Positions 55,539 through 64,000 of a stretch of DNA of 64,000 nucleotides are shown here, one piece after another. The notes under the pieces were generated by a model, which was not told the origin of the DNA, did no database searches, and worked only from the letters and a program-made list of their open reading frames with translations. The stretch comes from Halomicrobium zhouii (GTDB lineage Archaea; Halobacteriota; Halobacteria; Halobacteriales; Haloarculaceae). The stretch is from contig NZ_FOZK01000003.1 in assembly GCF_900114435.1 (NCBI RefSeq), positions 62,001 through 126,000 on the forward strand, written 5' to 3'. Each line of letters begins with the position of its first letter. Position 1 is the stretch's first letter. The translations under genes and the position numbers were made by a program.

Positions 55539-56390
55539 ATGATAGACGAGACCGTCGAGCAAATCGAGGAGATGCAGACCCACAGCTCCTCGGTCGTCGC
55601 GGTGCGGGCGGCCCGTGCCCTCCAGTCGCTGACTGACAGGGAGTTCCCCGCCGTCGAGGAGTACCTGCGCTCGCTCGAACGCAACAGCAACGCCCTCCGG
55701 CGGGCGAACCCGTCCCACGCGTCGCTCCACACGACGCAACGCCAGATCGTCCAGCGCGTCACCGACGCGGACCCCGACAGCGTGGAGGACGCCCAGCACG
55801 AGACCCACGTCGCCATCGAAGAGGTCGTCGAGCAGGTCGAGACCGCGAAGCTCAGCGCCGCCAAGCGCTGTGCCGACCAGATCGCCGATCACGACGTCCT
55901 CCTCACCCACGACTACTCATCGACGGTCCTGAGCGCCATCCGCCTGGCGACGGAGCAGGGATCGGAGTTCGAGGTGTACGTCACCGAGGCCCGTCCCCGG
56001 TTCCTCGGGCGGCGGATGACCCGCAAGCTCGCCGAAATCGACGCCGTCGACACCCACCACATCGTCGACAGCGCCGCGGGGCACTACCTGTCGGCCTGCG
56101 AGCGTGTCCTCGTCGGCATGGACTGCGTCGTCGACGACGTGCTGTACAACCGCGTCGGCACCTACCCCATCGCTGCGACGGCGAACGACGTCGGAGTGCC
56201 GGTCAGCGTCGTCGGGTCGGCGGCCAAGCTCATCGAGGGCGGTTTCGCCTTCGAGAACGAGTTCCGCTCGACTGCGGAGGTCATGCGGGAACCGGCGGAC
56301 AACTTCACCATCGACAACCCCGCGTACGACGCGACGCCGATGCGTCTCGTCGACTCGGTGATCACGGACGAATCGCTCGTCGAATACTAG
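55539..56390 (+). CDS. eIF2B/ribose-1,5-bisphosphate isomerase-like protein
   Basis: 283 residues. N-terminal helix MIDETVEQIEEMQTHSSSVVAVRAARALQSL and the C-terminal Rossmann-like part LLTHDYSSTVLSAIRLATEQG...FEVYVTEARPRFLGRRM, VLVGMDCVVDDVLYNRVGTYPIAATANDVGVPVSVVG. Family members are the alpha/beta/delta-like subunits of eIF2B or the AMP-pathway enzyme R15P isomerase; the Cys and Asp in GMDCVVDD could serve the latter, uncertain. Ends 1 base from a convergent gene. Confidence 0.8.
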   Translation: MIDETVEQIEEMQTHSSSVVAVRAARALQSLTDREFPAVEEYLRSLERNSNALRRANPSHASLHTTQRQIVQRVTDADPDSVEDAQHETHVAIEEVVEQVETAKLSAAKRCADQIADHDVLLTHDYSSTVLSAIRLATEQGSEFEVYVTEARPRFLGRRMTRKLAEIDAVDTHHIVDSAAGHYLSACERVLVGMDCVVDDVLYNRVGTYPIAATANDVGVPVSVVGSAAKLIEGGFAFENEFRSTAEVMREPADNFTIDNPAYDATPMRLVDSVITDESLVEY

Positions 56391-56391
56391 C

Positions 56392-56589
56392 TTACCGGAT
56401 CGCGACGACCTGGTCGCACTCCGGACAGCGGTACTCCTGCTGGGCCTCGGCGGTGGTGACGTTCCACGACCCGTCGACGGGGCTCTCGTGCCCGCAGACG
56501 GGACAGAACAGGACGTCCTTGCGTCGCCGACCGTCGGTTGGCGGCTTCTTCCTCTCTTTCGGTTCCGTGCGAACGTTGGCGCTCGTCAT
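56392..56589 (-). CDS. Small zinc-ribbon protein (65 aa)
   Basis: Starts MTSANVRTEPKERKKPPTDG; Cys pairs CPVCGHE (~29-35) and CPECDQVV near the C-terminus make a zinc ribbon. Lys/Arg-rich N-terminus could contact nucleic acid. Convergent with the eIF2B-like gene, 1 base apart. Confidence 0.85.
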   Translation of the reverse strand: MTSANVRTEPKERKKPPTDGRRRKDVLFCPVCGHESPVDGSWNVTTAEAQQEYRCPECDQVVAIR

Positions 56590-56791
56590 TATCGGTGGCT
56601 AACGTACGGTCCGTGATATACCTGTCGAGCGTTTGTTTGATTGTTACTGACAAACGTTGCTATCCCGCGATTTCGACCGTGTAGGATCGACGTCGTCCGT
56701 GATAGTTGGTGTCAGCGACCCAGGATAGGCGGTGAATTTCGCGATAACCGGGTCACAACGTTTTTCGCACGTGGCGAGAGAGGACTGGAGT

Positions 56792-57877
56792 ATGCCACCG
56801 GGACGGAGTATCGGGGCCTTCCTCGGACAGGTGACCGCGACGCCGACGGGGACGCCGACCGGCACGTCCAACGGGACGGCGACCGAAACCCCGGAGTCGC
56901 CCGTCCCGGTCGAACTGTTCCCGGACTGGTTTCCGGTCTGGGGCCAGAATCTGGTATCTGCAATCGTCGTCATCGCGCTCGCGTACCTGGTCAGCAGGTT
57001 AATCGTAAGACTGTTCGGTCGTCGGATCGCCCGCCGGTTCGAACGTCCCAGTCTCACCCGGACTGTAATCCGCGGTATTCGGTTCGCGGTCTTCCTCTTC
57101 GCGTTCCTGACGATACTCCGCATCTACGGGCTGGGACTCGGCAACATCGCCATCCAGGTTGGGGTGTTCACCGCCGTGCTCGGTGTCGTGCTCGCTCCCA
57201 TCGTGGGCTCTGTCATCAGCGGATTCTTCCTGCTGGCCGACCAGCCCTACGAGATCGGTGACATGATCGAACTGAGCGACACGGGCCAGACGGGATTCGT
57301 CGAGGACATCACGCTCCGGTACACCAAGATATTCACGCTCGACAACACCTTCCTGGTGATCCCGAACGGAACGATGCGCGAGCGGGACGTGATCAACTAC
57401 TCCGCCGAGGACGCCCGCACGCGACTCGAGTTACCGGTGCTGGTCACCTACGAGAGCGACATCCCCCAGGCGAGGAAGCTGATCCAGACCGCCGCGCGGC
57501 AGGTCGACGTGGTCATCGAGGGCGGGCCTGACATCCGCGTCGGCGCGGCGCGTTACCCGGCGGCGCCGACCTGCTACATCGACGAGTTCGGCGACCACGG
57601 CATCCTCCTCACGCTCCGGTACTGGATCGAACAGCCCTACAAACTGCTGGCGACGCGCTCGAAGGTCCAGACGAACGTCTGGGAGGCCCTCGCCGACGCC
57701 AACGTCGAGATCGCCTACCCCCACTCGCACCTCTACTTCGACGAGACGAGCGGGCAACTCGGTCTCGGGATGGACGAACTGTCGCGCAACGGCCCGACCG
57801 GCTCCTCGACGATGGCCCACGACGTCGACGGGATCGACACACCGGACGGGGACGAGGGAACGGACGACGCGAGCTGA
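56792..57877 (+). CDS. MscS-type mechanosensitive channel
   Basis: 361 residues. Three helices (AIVVIALAYLVSRLIV, FAVFLFAFLTILRIYGLGL, and pore-lining VGVFTAVLGVVLAPIVGSVISGFFLLADQPYEIGD). Then a beta domain with TGFVEDITLRYTKIFTLDNTFLVIPNG and a C-terminal cytosolic part. N-terminal Thr/Pro-rich stretch is unusual. It releases osmolytes on hypo-osmotic shock. Confidence 0.93.
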   Translation: MPPGRSIGAFLGQVTATPTGTPTGTSNGTATETPESPVPVELFPDWFPVWGQNLVSAIVVIALAYLVSRLIVRLFGRRIARRFERPSLTRTVIRGIRFAVFLFAFLTILRIYGLGLGNIAIQVGVFTAVLGVVLAPIVGSVISGFFLLADQPYEIGDMIELSDTGQTGFVEDITLRYTKIFTLDNTFLVIPNGTMRERDVINYSAEDARTRLELPVLVTYESDIPQARKLIQTAARQVDVVIEGGPDIRVGAARYPAAPTCYIDEFGDHGILLTLRYWIEQPYKLLATRSKVQTNVWEALADANVEIAYPHSHLYFDETSGQLGLGMDELSRNGPTGSSTMAHDVDGIDTPDGDEGTDDAS

Positions 57878-57938
57878 CGATACGATCTGGCGATACCATC
57901 TGACGATACGAGCTGACGACGCGGACTGACGAGAACGA
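57874..57938. repeat. Five 13-bp tandem repeats
   Basis: CTGACGATACGAT, CTGGCGATACCAT, CTGACGATACGAG, CTGACGACGCGGA, CTGACGAGAACGA run head to tail from the last codon of mscS into the gap before the usp stop. As 13 is not a multiple of three, TGA occurs in all frames. Confidence 0.7.
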
Positions 57939-57950
57939 CGACGACGCCGG

Positions 57951-58355
57951 CTAGTCGGCGGACGCGGTGACGACCTCACAGTCGACTTCCTCGTGGAGGA
58001 ACCGCTCGACGTCGGCGTCGTCGACGAGACGGCGGATCATCGCGCGCCACCGACCGGCCTGCTTCTTCCCGATGACGACGACGTCGGCCTTCTGGGCGGC
58101 GATCTCTTCGAGGATGGTCTCCTCGACGAGCAGCCCGGATCGGACGACGTAGCGGGTCCTGGGGAGGTGGCCGAACGCCTCCTGGACGGCTTCTTTCAGT
58201 TGCCGACGCGTGATACCCCGGCCCTCCTGGTAGAGGTTGACGTGGAGAATAGAGAGGTTGGCCTCGCGCTCCTCGGCCACGCGGATGCCCTCTGCGAGCG
58301 TCGCGCGCGAGTGCTTAGTCAGTGGATACCGGACGGGAACGACCACCTGTGTCAT
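57951..58355 (-). CDS. UspA-domain protein
   Basis: 134 residues: VVVPVRYPLTKHSRATLAEGIRVAEEREANLSILHV, LEEIAAQKADVVVIGKKQ, and C-terminal VERFLHEEVDCEVVTAS. The usual ATP loop G-x2-G-x9-G(S/T) is replaced by GKKQAGRWRAMIRRLVDD, so ATP binding is doubtful. Stress-protein fold, role unknown. Confidence 0.85.
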   Translation of the reverse strand: MTQVVVPVRYPLTKHSRATLAEGIRVAEEREANLSILHVNLYQEGRGITRRQLKEAVQEAFGHLPRTRYVVRSGLLVEETILEEIAAQKADVVVIGKKQAGRWRAMIRRLVDDADVERFLHEEVDCEVVTASAD

Positions 58356-58392
58356 CGGTCGTAATTCTCCGTCCCACGGTACAAGGGTTCCG

Positions 58393-59748
58393 CTACCGGT
58401 AGACGATTCGGTCCTCGACCTCGGGGTCGATCCCCTGGGCGCGGGCGTACTCCGCCATGACCCGGAACTGGGTGTCGAGCGTCCCGGTCCGGTGGGTCTC
58501 GTCGAGGACGGGGAACTCCTCGCTGGTGTGAAAGAGGAAGTCGGCGGTGGCGACGGAGTACGTCGCGTCGTCCTCGACGGGTGACCCGTCGACGTTGAGA
58601 GACGATATCTCGCCGTCGGACCGGTCCCAGACGACCGATAGCCCGCTCAGGTGACCGTTCCACCAGTCGGACTCACCGAAGCTGATGTTCGCCCCGCTGC
58701 ACTGCCGGATCACCGTCCGAAGCTCCGTGCCCGTCAGCTCCGCGACGGCGACGGGTTCGTCGAAGGGGACGACGGAGACGAGGTCGGCCACGGTGACGTC
58801 CCCAGCCAGGGGTGGGCCTTCCCTGATTCCGCCGCTGTTCTGTAGCCCGACGTCCGCCTCCGCGGCCCACCGGTACGCGTCGGCGACGAAGTTTCCGATG
58901 CGACTCTCGCCGCGAAACGCCGTCGACTCGGTTCGCAGGATCGGGTCGCTGACGTGATCGACGACCTCGTCCAGATCGGCCTCCTCGCGCAGTTCGGCCA
59001 TCGTCTCGGCGACGCCGTCGTGCCGCGGACCGTCCTCGACCTCGTGACGGGTGACGGTCGGCGACTCGCCGAGATCGATCTCGTAGACGATTTCTCCGTT
59101 GACACCGGGACGGGTGAGCAGCGTCTCGTCGAGGCGTTCGACGATTTCGCTGTGGACGTGGCCCCCGAGGATGACGTCGACGTCCGTCTCGGCCGCGAGC
59201 GTCTCGTCGAGTCTGCCGAGGTGGGAGAGGACGACGACCCACTCGGCGCCGCGTTCCCTGAGCGCCTCGGCGGCCTGCTGGACGGGGACGGTCGGGTCGA
59301 GAAATTCGAGGGATCCAGTCTCGGGGACGTAGGCGGTCGTCTTCGGGTCGGTGACGCCGACGAACCCGACCGTCGTGCCGTCGACGGCCTGGAGCGCCCA
59401 GGGCGCTGTCTCGTCAGCGAGGAACCGCGTGCCGTCGCCGTCGACGACGTTCGCGGTCAACCACGTCTGTGGCGAATCGGCGACGATTTCCCGGATAGCG
59501 TCGACGCCGTGGTCGAAGTCGTGATTCCCGAACGTCTCGAAATCGGGCCCCACGGCGTCGTAGAACGGGAGCGACTGGCGACCCTCGGTGACCATGGAGA
59601 GGACGCCCGGTGCGGTGTTGTCGCCCGTCCCGCAGACGACGGTGGCGTCGCCGCGGAGGGCGTCGATGGTGCCGGCGAGGCGGCCCGCGTTCCCCGGGTC
59701 GTCGTAGGCGTTCTCGACGTCGGAGTAGTGGACGAGGGAGGGCGGCAT
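58393..59748 (-). CDS. 5'-nucleotidase-like metallophosphoesterase (UshA type)
   Basis: 451 residues, no signal peptide. Catalytic domain: HYSDVENAYDDPGNAGRL (where a DxH would be), GTGDNTAPG, GNHDFDHGVD, LSHLGRL and GGHVHSE. The C-terminal substrate domain starts SRIGNFVADAYRWAAEADVGLQNSGGIREGP. Probably hydrolyses nucleotides or similar phosphates; lack of secretion suggests cytosolic use. Confidence 0.9.
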   Translation of the reverse strand: MPPSLVHYSDVENAYDDPGNAGRLAGTIDALRGDATVVCGTGDNTAPGVLSMVTEGRQSLPFYDAVGPDFETFGNHDFDHGVDAIREIVADSPQTWLTANVVDGDGTRFLADETAPWALQAVDGTTVGFVGVTDPKTTAYVPETGSLEFLDPTVPVQQAAEALRERGAEWVVVLSHLGRLDETLAAETDVDVILGGHVHSEIVERLDETLLTRPGVNGEIVYEIDLGESPTVTRHEVEDGPRHDGVAETMAELREEADLDEVVDHVSDPILRTESTAFRGESRIGNFVADAYRWAAEADVGLQNSGGIREGPPLAGDVTVADLVSVVPFDEPVAVAELTGTELRTVIRQCSGANISFGESDWWNGHLSGLSVVWDRSDGEISSLNVDGSPVEDDATYSVATADFLFHTSEEFPVLDETHRTGTLDTQFRVMAEYARAQGIDPEVEDRIVYR

Positions 59749-59844
59749 CTACTCCCGTCCACGCCACAGGCGGACTAATCCTCTTCGGCTCCGTCCGTTG
59801 CCCGGAGAGTCAACCCTAAACCGTTCGACGCCCCAGAACCGGGC

Positions 59845-60084
59845 ATGGAGGAACGCGACGGCCCAGACGGCCGGCAACTCTACGTCGACCGGGAGCAACG
59901 CGAACGCGGATCCAAGGGGCCGTTCTTCGTCGCCTTCGGCGACCCGGACCGGGAATCGCGCTGGGGATACTTCTGCGACAACTGTCAGACGTTCAATAAC
60001 GCCATGGACGCCATGGGCCGCATCCAGTGTAACGTCTGTAGCAACGTCCGCAAGCCCGACGAGTGGGACGCCGCCCACGAGTAG
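59845..60084 (+). CDS. DUF5816-like zinc protein
   Basis: 79 residues: MEERDGPDGRQLYVDREQRER, then WGYFCDNCQTFNNAMDAMGRIQCNVCSNVRKPDEWDAAHE, with CDNC and CNVC forming a zinc ribbon. I recall this as a haloarchaeal DUF5816 family. A CCTAAACC TATA-like box lies 27 bases upstream, consistent with leaderless start. Confidence 0.88.
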   Translation: MEERDGPDGRQLYVDREQRERGSKGPFFVAFGDPDRESRWGYFCDNCQTFNNAMDAMGRIQCNVCSNVRKPDEWDAAHE

Positions 60085-60120
60085 CTCACGAGTAGGTCAC
60101 CGTCGGTCGGTTCACGTCAA

Positions 60121-60147
60121 CGTTCGGGACAGTCCGAACGCTTAATA
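60121..60147 (+). promoter_or_regulatory. CGTTCGG-N6-CCGAACG palindrome next to a TATA box
   Basis: CGTTCGG (60121-60127) and CCGAACG (60134-60140) form a 7-bp inverted repeat whose end touches CTTAATA (60141-60147), the TATA-like box for ATG 60173. It contains the GTTCG-N8-CGAAC half-sites seen at 22962. Confidence 0.6.
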
Positions 60148-60172
60148 CCTGTCCCTTGGTACTCTGTGTCAG

Positions 60173-60478
60173 ATGGGGGCTGTTACCACCTCACTGGCGT
60201 CGCAGGCCGAGTCGATCTTCGACGACCTCGGGTACAGCGTGTCTCACCACGATACGGAACTTCTCGCCGAGCGCAAGTGGCGCGTCGTCCACGTGACTCT
60301 CTCTTATCCGGAGGAGGTCCCCTCCGACGGCGACTTCCGGTGTTTCGTCACCCGGTCCGAGGAGGCCACGTCCACCAGCAGACGGGTCGCGATGGCCGAT
60401 CCCGACTACGAGTGGGCCGTCATCGGCGTCGACGACGACGGCGAGTACGAGGTGCGAGAGCGGTCCCACGCCACGTGA
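60173..60478 (+). CDS. Haloarchaeal DUF7116-like protein
   Basis: 101 residues: GAVTTSLASQAESIFDDLGYSVSHHDTELLAERKWRVVHVTLSYP, then VMADPDYEWAVIG-type segment (VAMADPDYEWAVIGVDDDGEYE). It looks like a small two-layer alpha/beta protein found in haloarchaea. Leaderless under the 60121 palindrome promoter. Confidence 0.83.
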   Translation: MGAVTTSLASQAESIFDDLGYSVSHHDTELLAERKWRVVHVTLSYPEEVPSDGDFRCFVTRSEEATSTSRRVAMADPDYEWAVIGVDDDGEYEVRERSHAT

Positions 60479-60510
60479 GCTTTTAGGCGGCGCCGTCGCA
60501 TCAATACGTA

Positions 60511-61047
60511 ATGGTCAAGTCCGCCGTCACGCAGGCGTTCGAGACGTTCGTCGCCGACGTCGTCGCGGCTATCCCGCGACTTCTCACCGGCCTCGTCTTC
60601 CTCGTCCTCGGCGCGATAGCGATCAAGGTCCTGATGACCGTCGTGCGGTACTTCCTGCGGCGGGCCTTCCCCGGCGAGTCGCCCGTCTATCGGCAGTTCG
60701 TCGCGACCGTCGTCGCGGCGTTCCTCTGGTTCGCCGTCGGCCTCTCGTTCCTCTCGCTCGTCGGCCTCACCGTCATCGCCGGGGCGCTGGGGACGGCGAC
60801 CGGATTCCTGGCGCTGGGCGTCTCCTACGCGCTCTCCGGGATGCTCGCCGACGCCGTCGCCGGCGTCTACCTCCTGCGAGACCCGGACTTCGAACCGGGC
60901 GACACCGTCACCGTCGACGACGTCACCGGCGAGGTGGTCGCCATCGAACTCCGGAAGACGCGACTCCTCGTCGAGGGCGACACGGTCGTCCGCGCGAACG
61001 AGGCCATCGAACAGGAGTGGCGCAAGGACGGCCACCCGGCGGGCTAA
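60511..61047 (+). CDS. Short MscS-family membrane protein
   Basis: 178 residues. Three helices (LTGLVFLVLGAIAIKVLM, FVATVVAAFLWFAVGLSFLSL, IAGALGTATGFLALGVSYALSGMLADAVAGVYL) and a beta domain DPDFEPGDTVTVDDVTGEVVAIELRKTRLLVEG. The C-terminal alpha/beta domain of full MscS is absent, so it may be a minimal channel or a regulatory subunit. Confidence 0.82.
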   Translation: MVKSAVTQAFETFVADVVAAIPRLLTGLVFLVLGAIAIKVLMTVVRYFLRRAFPGESPVYRQFVATVVAAFLWFAVGLSFLSLVGLTVIAGALGTATGFLALGVSYALSGMLADAVAGVYLLRDPDFEPGDTVTVDDVTGEVVAIELRKTRLLVEGDTVVRANEAIEQEWRKDGHPAG

Positions 61048-61106
61048 ACGGTACCACGATACACGCTGCACAAGAAGCTTATAAGCGTCGACAGTGAACA
61101 ACGGGT

Positions 61107-62021
61107 ATGTTCGTGGGGCACGCGCTCCTCGCGTTCGCCCTCGTCGCGACGGTCGCTCGATGGCGGGGCTGGGAGCCAGAACGGGCGATACAGGTCGGCG
61201 TCGTAGCCGGTCTCTTCGCGACGGCCCCCGACCTCGACATTCTCTACGGCCCCGTCGGCCTCGTCGGCGGCGTCTCCGGCGTCATGAGCGCTGCCGAGAC
61301 GTTCTGGTCGACCGGCAACGTCACGCACCGCGGACCGACCCACTCGATGGTCGTCGGGCTGTTTGCGGCAGGTGCGTTCGCGGTGTGGGCTCGTGGGTCC
61401 GTTCCGGCACGCGCGGTCGCGATCGTCGTCCTCGGTGGTATCGTCACCACGGTTGGGGCCTTCAGCGGCGGCCTGGCGGCGATCGTGACTGCCCTGTTCC
61501 TCGCCGGCGGCCTCCTCGTCTGCGTTCTCGGCGACCGCTGGGAGTTCGGTCCCAGGTCCGTGGGGCTCGCGGCGCTCGCGGGCTTGCTAACCCATCCCCT
61601 CGGGGACCTCTTCACCGGCGAACCGCCGCAGTTACTGTACCCGCTCGACGTCACGCTCCTTAGTGAGCGGATCGTCTTGCACCCCGACCCGACGCTCAAC
61701 CTGCTCGCCGCCTTCGCCGTCGAACTGGCCGTCGTCTGGCTCGCCATCTACGTCGCCTTCTCACTGCAAAACAGGGACGTCCGGACGTACGTCGACCGGC
61801 GCGCCGTGCTCGGCCTGGCGTACGGGGGCCTCGCTCTGTTGCTCCCCGCGCCGACGCTGGAGACGTCGTATCACTTCGTCTTCACGGTGCTCGCGTTCGG
61901 CTTCGTGGCCTTCCCCCGACGGCGCGTCCGCCGAGTCGACGCGCCGCGCGTCTTCTGTACGGCACTCGCCGTCGTGACCTGTGCCGGGCTCGCGTACGCG
62001 AGCGCCTACGTCGTGTTCTGA
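61107..62021 (+). CDS. DUF457-type membrane metal-dependent hydrolase-like protein
   Basis: 304 residues with about eight helices. A metal-site-like pattern FVGHALLAFALVATVARW, the ATAPDLDILYG Asp pair and HRGPTHSMVVGLF define the YdjM/DUF457 family. Function unknown. Leaderless start with TATA CTTATAAG near 61077-61084. Confidence 0.88.
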   Translation: MFVGHALLAFALVATVARWRGWEPERAIQVGVVAGLFATAPDLDILYGPVGLVGGVSGVMSAAETFWSTGNVTHRGPTHSMVVGLFAAGAFAVWARGSVPARAVAIVVLGGIVTTVGAFSGGLAAIVTALFLAGGLLVCVLGDRWEFGPRSVGLAALAGLLTHPLGDLFTGEPPQLLYPLDVTLLSERIVLHPDPTLNLLAAFAVELAVVWLAIYVAFSLQNRDVRTYVDRRAVLGLAYGGLALLLPAPTLETSYHFVFTVLAFGFVAFPRRRVRRVDAPRVFCTALAVVTCAGLAYASAYVVF

Positions 62022-62062
62022 CTCCCGACAGCCTTTCAACGGAGGGCGTCATGGTCGGGGAT

Positions 62063-62680
62063 ATGAGTTCGAACGTCGGGCAACTGCTGAGCGGGGCGCG
62101 TCGGAACGCCGCCCTCTCGTGGGCCCTCGTGGGGTTTCTCGCGCTCGCCGTCGCGACGAGCCTGTTTCGTGGCGACCTGATCTGGGCCGGCTTCGCGCTG
62201 GTGGTCGCCGTTCTCACGGTCCTGCCGCCGCTGTTGCTCCGGAATCCGACCGCGACGTTGCCGTGGGAAGTGACAGCGCTCTGTGCGCTCCCGATCCTCG
62301 GCCGGGCGCTGTCGACGGTGACGCTCACCGGGCAACTCGCCACCTACCTCTCCGTCGCTGGCATCGCGCTCGTCGTCGCCGTCGAACTCCACCTGTTCAC
62401 GCCCGTCCGGATGACCGACACCTTCGCCGTCGGCTTCGTCGTCGTCGCAACGCTCGCGATGGCCGGACTGTGGGCCGTGGTTCGCTGGGCGGCAGACCTC
62501 ACGCTCGGCACGACGCTCCTGCTGGACCCGGCGCTCTCCGAACCCGTGATCGAACGACAGCTGATGTGGGAGTTCGTCGCGTCGACGGCGGCGGGCGTCA
62601 TCGCGGCACTGGTGTTCACCCTGTACGTCCGCCGACGTATCGAACCTGACCTGCGATTCCCCGAGGAGGTGCCGCGGTGA
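62063..62680 (+). CDS. Multi-helix membrane protein (unknown)
   Basis: About 205 residues, starting MSSNVGQLLSGARRN (ATG 62051 also possible). Hydrophobic helices LVGFLALAVATSLF, LIWAGFALVVAVLTVLPPLLL, LSVAGIALVVAVEL and VASTAAGVIAALVFTLYVRRR. No known family. Coupled to the next membrane gene through GTGA. Confidence 0.8.
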   Translation: MSSNVGQLLSGARRNAALSWALVGFLALAVATSLFRGDLIWAGFALVVAVLTVLPPLLLRNPTATLPWEVTALCALPILGRALSTVTLTGQLATYLSVAGIALVVAVELHLFTPVRMTDTFAVGFVVVATLAMAGLWAVVRWAADLTLGTTLLLDPALSEPVIERQLMWEFVASTAAGVIAALVFTLYVRRRIEPDLRFPEEVPR

Positions 62681-63336
62681 GGGTCCGCGACCGGGTCGGC
62701 GTCAGCCAGCTCTGGCAGCGGCGCATCGTGTGGGTGATGGAGGCGTCCCTCGTAGGCATGTTCTTCATCGGCATCGACCGCGGTAACACCGGGATCATCG
62801 TCAACACGGCCATCGCCCTCGCCATCTCCCAGCTCCCCGCGGTCCTCGAGCGCGACTACGACATCGCGCTCGACGCGGGCCTGACGCTGTGGATAACCGC
62901 TGCAGTGTGGTTACACGCGGTCGGGACGGTCGGGATGCCCGGCGCAGACCAGAACTTCTACGCGACGATCTGGTGGTGGGACCACCTGACCCACGCGCTG
63001 TCCTCGTCGGTCGTCGCCGCCGTGGGCTACACCACCGTCCGCGCCATCGACCTCCACTCCGAGGACATCTACCTCCCGCCGCGGTTCATGTTCGTGTTCA
63101 TCCTGCTGTTCGTCCTGGCCTTCGGCGTCCTCTGGGAAGTGATCGAGTTCACGCTCGGCGAATTCGCGGCGCTGGCCGGCGCCACGTCGGTCCTCACCCA
63201 GTACGGCCTGGAGGACACCATGCTCGACCTGGTGTTCAACACGATCGGCGCGGTCGTCGTCGCCGTCTGGGGGACGGCCCACCTCACTGACGTCGTCGGC
63301 ATCGTCACGAACGTCATCGAGAACCGCCAGCGCTGA
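62677..63336 (+). CDS. DUF2238-like membrane protein (YjdF-type)
   Basis: 219 residues from GTG 62677. Helices near [31 protein letters not shown] and [26 protein letters not shown], with the YjdF-like [17 protein letters not shown] and [19 protein letters not shown]. Acidic His/Asp residues in the WDHLTHA part may bind metal. Unknown role; coupled to the upstream gene. Confidence 0.83.
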   Translation: MRVRDRVGVSQLWQRRIVWVMEASLVGMFFIGIDRGNTGIIVNTAIALAISQLPAVLERDYDIALDAGLTLWITAAVWLHAVGTVGMPGADQNFYATIWWWDHLTHALSSSVVAAVGYTTVRAIDLHSEDIYLPPRFMFVFILLFVLAFGVLWEVIEFTLGEFAALAGATSVLTQYGLEDTMLDLVFNTIGAVVVAVWGTAHLTDVVGIVTNVIENRQR

Positions 63337-63376
63337 CCGGAGCTTTTTGCCGTCGCCGACCGAACGGACACGTGGA

Positions 63377-63580
63377 ATGGTCTTCAAGAAGATATCACTC
63401 ACCGGCACGAGTCCCGACAGCTTCGACGACGCGGTCGACGACGCCGTCTCGCGGGCCGAAGAGACCCTCGACAACCTGAAGTGGGCCGAAGTCGAGGAGA
63501 TGGGCGTCGAGATCGCCAACGCCGAACAGGGTCGTCAGTACCAGGCGGAAGTGATGGTCGCGTTCGAACTGGAAGAGTAG
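63377..63580 (+). CDS. Dodecin (flavin storage protein)
   Basis: 67 residues, [46 protein letters not shown]..., with the tryptophan of [10 protein letters not shown] that stacks riboflavin or lumichrome. Halophilic dodecins are well known from Halobacterium. It forms a 12-mer sphere that buffers riboflavin. Confidence 0.96.
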   Translation: MVFKKISLTGTSPDSFDDAVDDAVSRAEETLDNLKWAEVEEMGVEIANAEQGRQYQAEVMVAFELEE

Positions 63581-63623
63581 AAGACGCAGGGACGCTGGGT
63601 TGCCACCCGGATCGCGCGGTGAC

Positions 63624-63989
63624 TCAGGTCCGGAACGACTCGCCGCAACCGCACTCGCTCTCGACGTTCGGGTTGCGCACGTGGAACCCCTCGCCCTGGA
63701 GCCCGCCCTCGAAGTCGAGGACCGAGCCCCCGATGTATTTGAGACTCGACTGGTCGACGAACACGCGCAGCCCCTTGTGTTCGAACACCTGGTCGTCGTC
63801 TTCCGGTTCGAGTTCGAATCGCATGCCGTAGGAGAGCCCGGCACAGCCCCCCTGCTGGACGAACAGGCGGAGCCCGGCCTCCTCGAGGTCCATCTCCTCG
63901 CCCTCCATCAGGTCGATGGCCTCGTCGGCGGCGGGTTCGGTCACGTCGATCCGCGTCGCGTCCGGATCCGGTTCGGCGGTACTGCTCAT
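63624..63989 (-). CDS. HesB/IscA-type Fe-S carrier
   Basis: 121 residues. The three Fe-S cysteines are in QQGGCAGLSYGMRFEL and ESECGCGESF at the C-terminus. It has an acidic N-terminal extension. A-type carriers pass Fe-S clusters to apo-proteins such as LeuC or FixX. Near the window end. Confidence 0.95.
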   Translation of the reverse strand: MSSTAEPDPDATRIDVTEPAADEAIDLMEGEEMDLEEAGLRLFVQQGGCAGLSYGMRFELEPEDDDQVFEHKGLRVFVDQSSLKYIGGSVLDFEGGLQGEGFHVRNPNVESECGCGESFRT

Positions 63990-64000
63990 GGAAGTTCAAA

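Overview
The window reads as chromosomal DNA of an extremely halophilic archaeon (class Halobacteria). The G+C content is very high and third codon positions are almost all G or C. The proteins are strongly acidic. Many start codons lie about 25-28 bases from a TATA-like box, as in leaderless haloarchaeal transcripts. The gene content is archaeal: TmcA, L7Ae/S28e/L24e, PriS-GINS, ArfA, RtcB and several small haloarchaea-only families. A member of or near the Haloarculaceae is plausible, but that is inference. I see no rRNA, CRISPR array, transposase gene or prophage.

Layout. 0-4.4 kb: end of an electron-transfer flavoprotein cluster (FixB, then a FixC-FixX fusion) and an HTH-GNAT protein. 4.4-9.3 kb: tmcA, a DUF456 gene and a zinc peptide, divergent from the rpl7ae-rps28e-rpl24e-ndk ribosomal operon. 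9.3-16.2 kb: small redox and zinc-ribbon genes, tRNA-Thr(TGT), arfA, a surface protein, two repeat-rich gaps, and tRNA-Ser(TGA) with an unusual array of partial copies of its own 3' end. 16.2-27.8 kb: CBS-domain regulators, a uracil-DNA-glycosylase-like gene, aroC and aroA (shikimate pathway), an ABC-2 exporter, an M24 peptidase and small conserved genes. 27.8-41.4 kb: a branched-chain amino-acid block, leuA-ilvB-ilvN-ilvC-(small ORF)-leuC-leuD ... leuB, with leuB separated from leuD by a two-gene ABC exporter and a TraB-like gene. 41.4-50.9 kb: PfkB kinases, OsmC, a GDT1/TMEM165 transporter, a beta-hydroxyacid dehydrogenase, a metallo-hydrolase, an HtrA-like lipoprotein, and the coupled priS-GINS replication pair. 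50.9-64 kb: a hairpin-repeat gap, DoxX-like protein, RtcB ligase, pilin, eIF2B-like protein, MscS channel, Usp, 5'-nucleotidase-like enzyme, a run of small membrane proteins, dodecin and an A-type Fe-S carrier.

How they work together. The ilv/leu block encodes acetolactate synthase, ketol-acid reductoisomerase, isopropylmalate synthase, isomerase and dehydrogenase; dihydroxyacid dehydratase and the aminotransferase are not seen. Most junctions in the block are 4-8 base stop/start overlaps, which implies translational coupling.

Most unusual signals: (1) ilvB is preceded by a leaderless 27-codon ORF whose last 12 residues are mostly Leu/Val/Ile, overlapping alternative GGGG/CCCC pairings. This resembles a bacterial attenuator and would be notable in an archaeon. 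(2) Four intergenic regions share hairpins with variable stems but a constant apical module (GA, 2 bp, GNA loop, GA). (3) A tRNA-Ser 3'-end array shows a 41-base perfect direct repeat resembling integration att sites. (4) A GTTCG-N8-CGAAC palindrome abuts the TATA box of two unrelated genes. (5) An 18-codon upstream ORF and a palindrome precede the GDT1-family gene.
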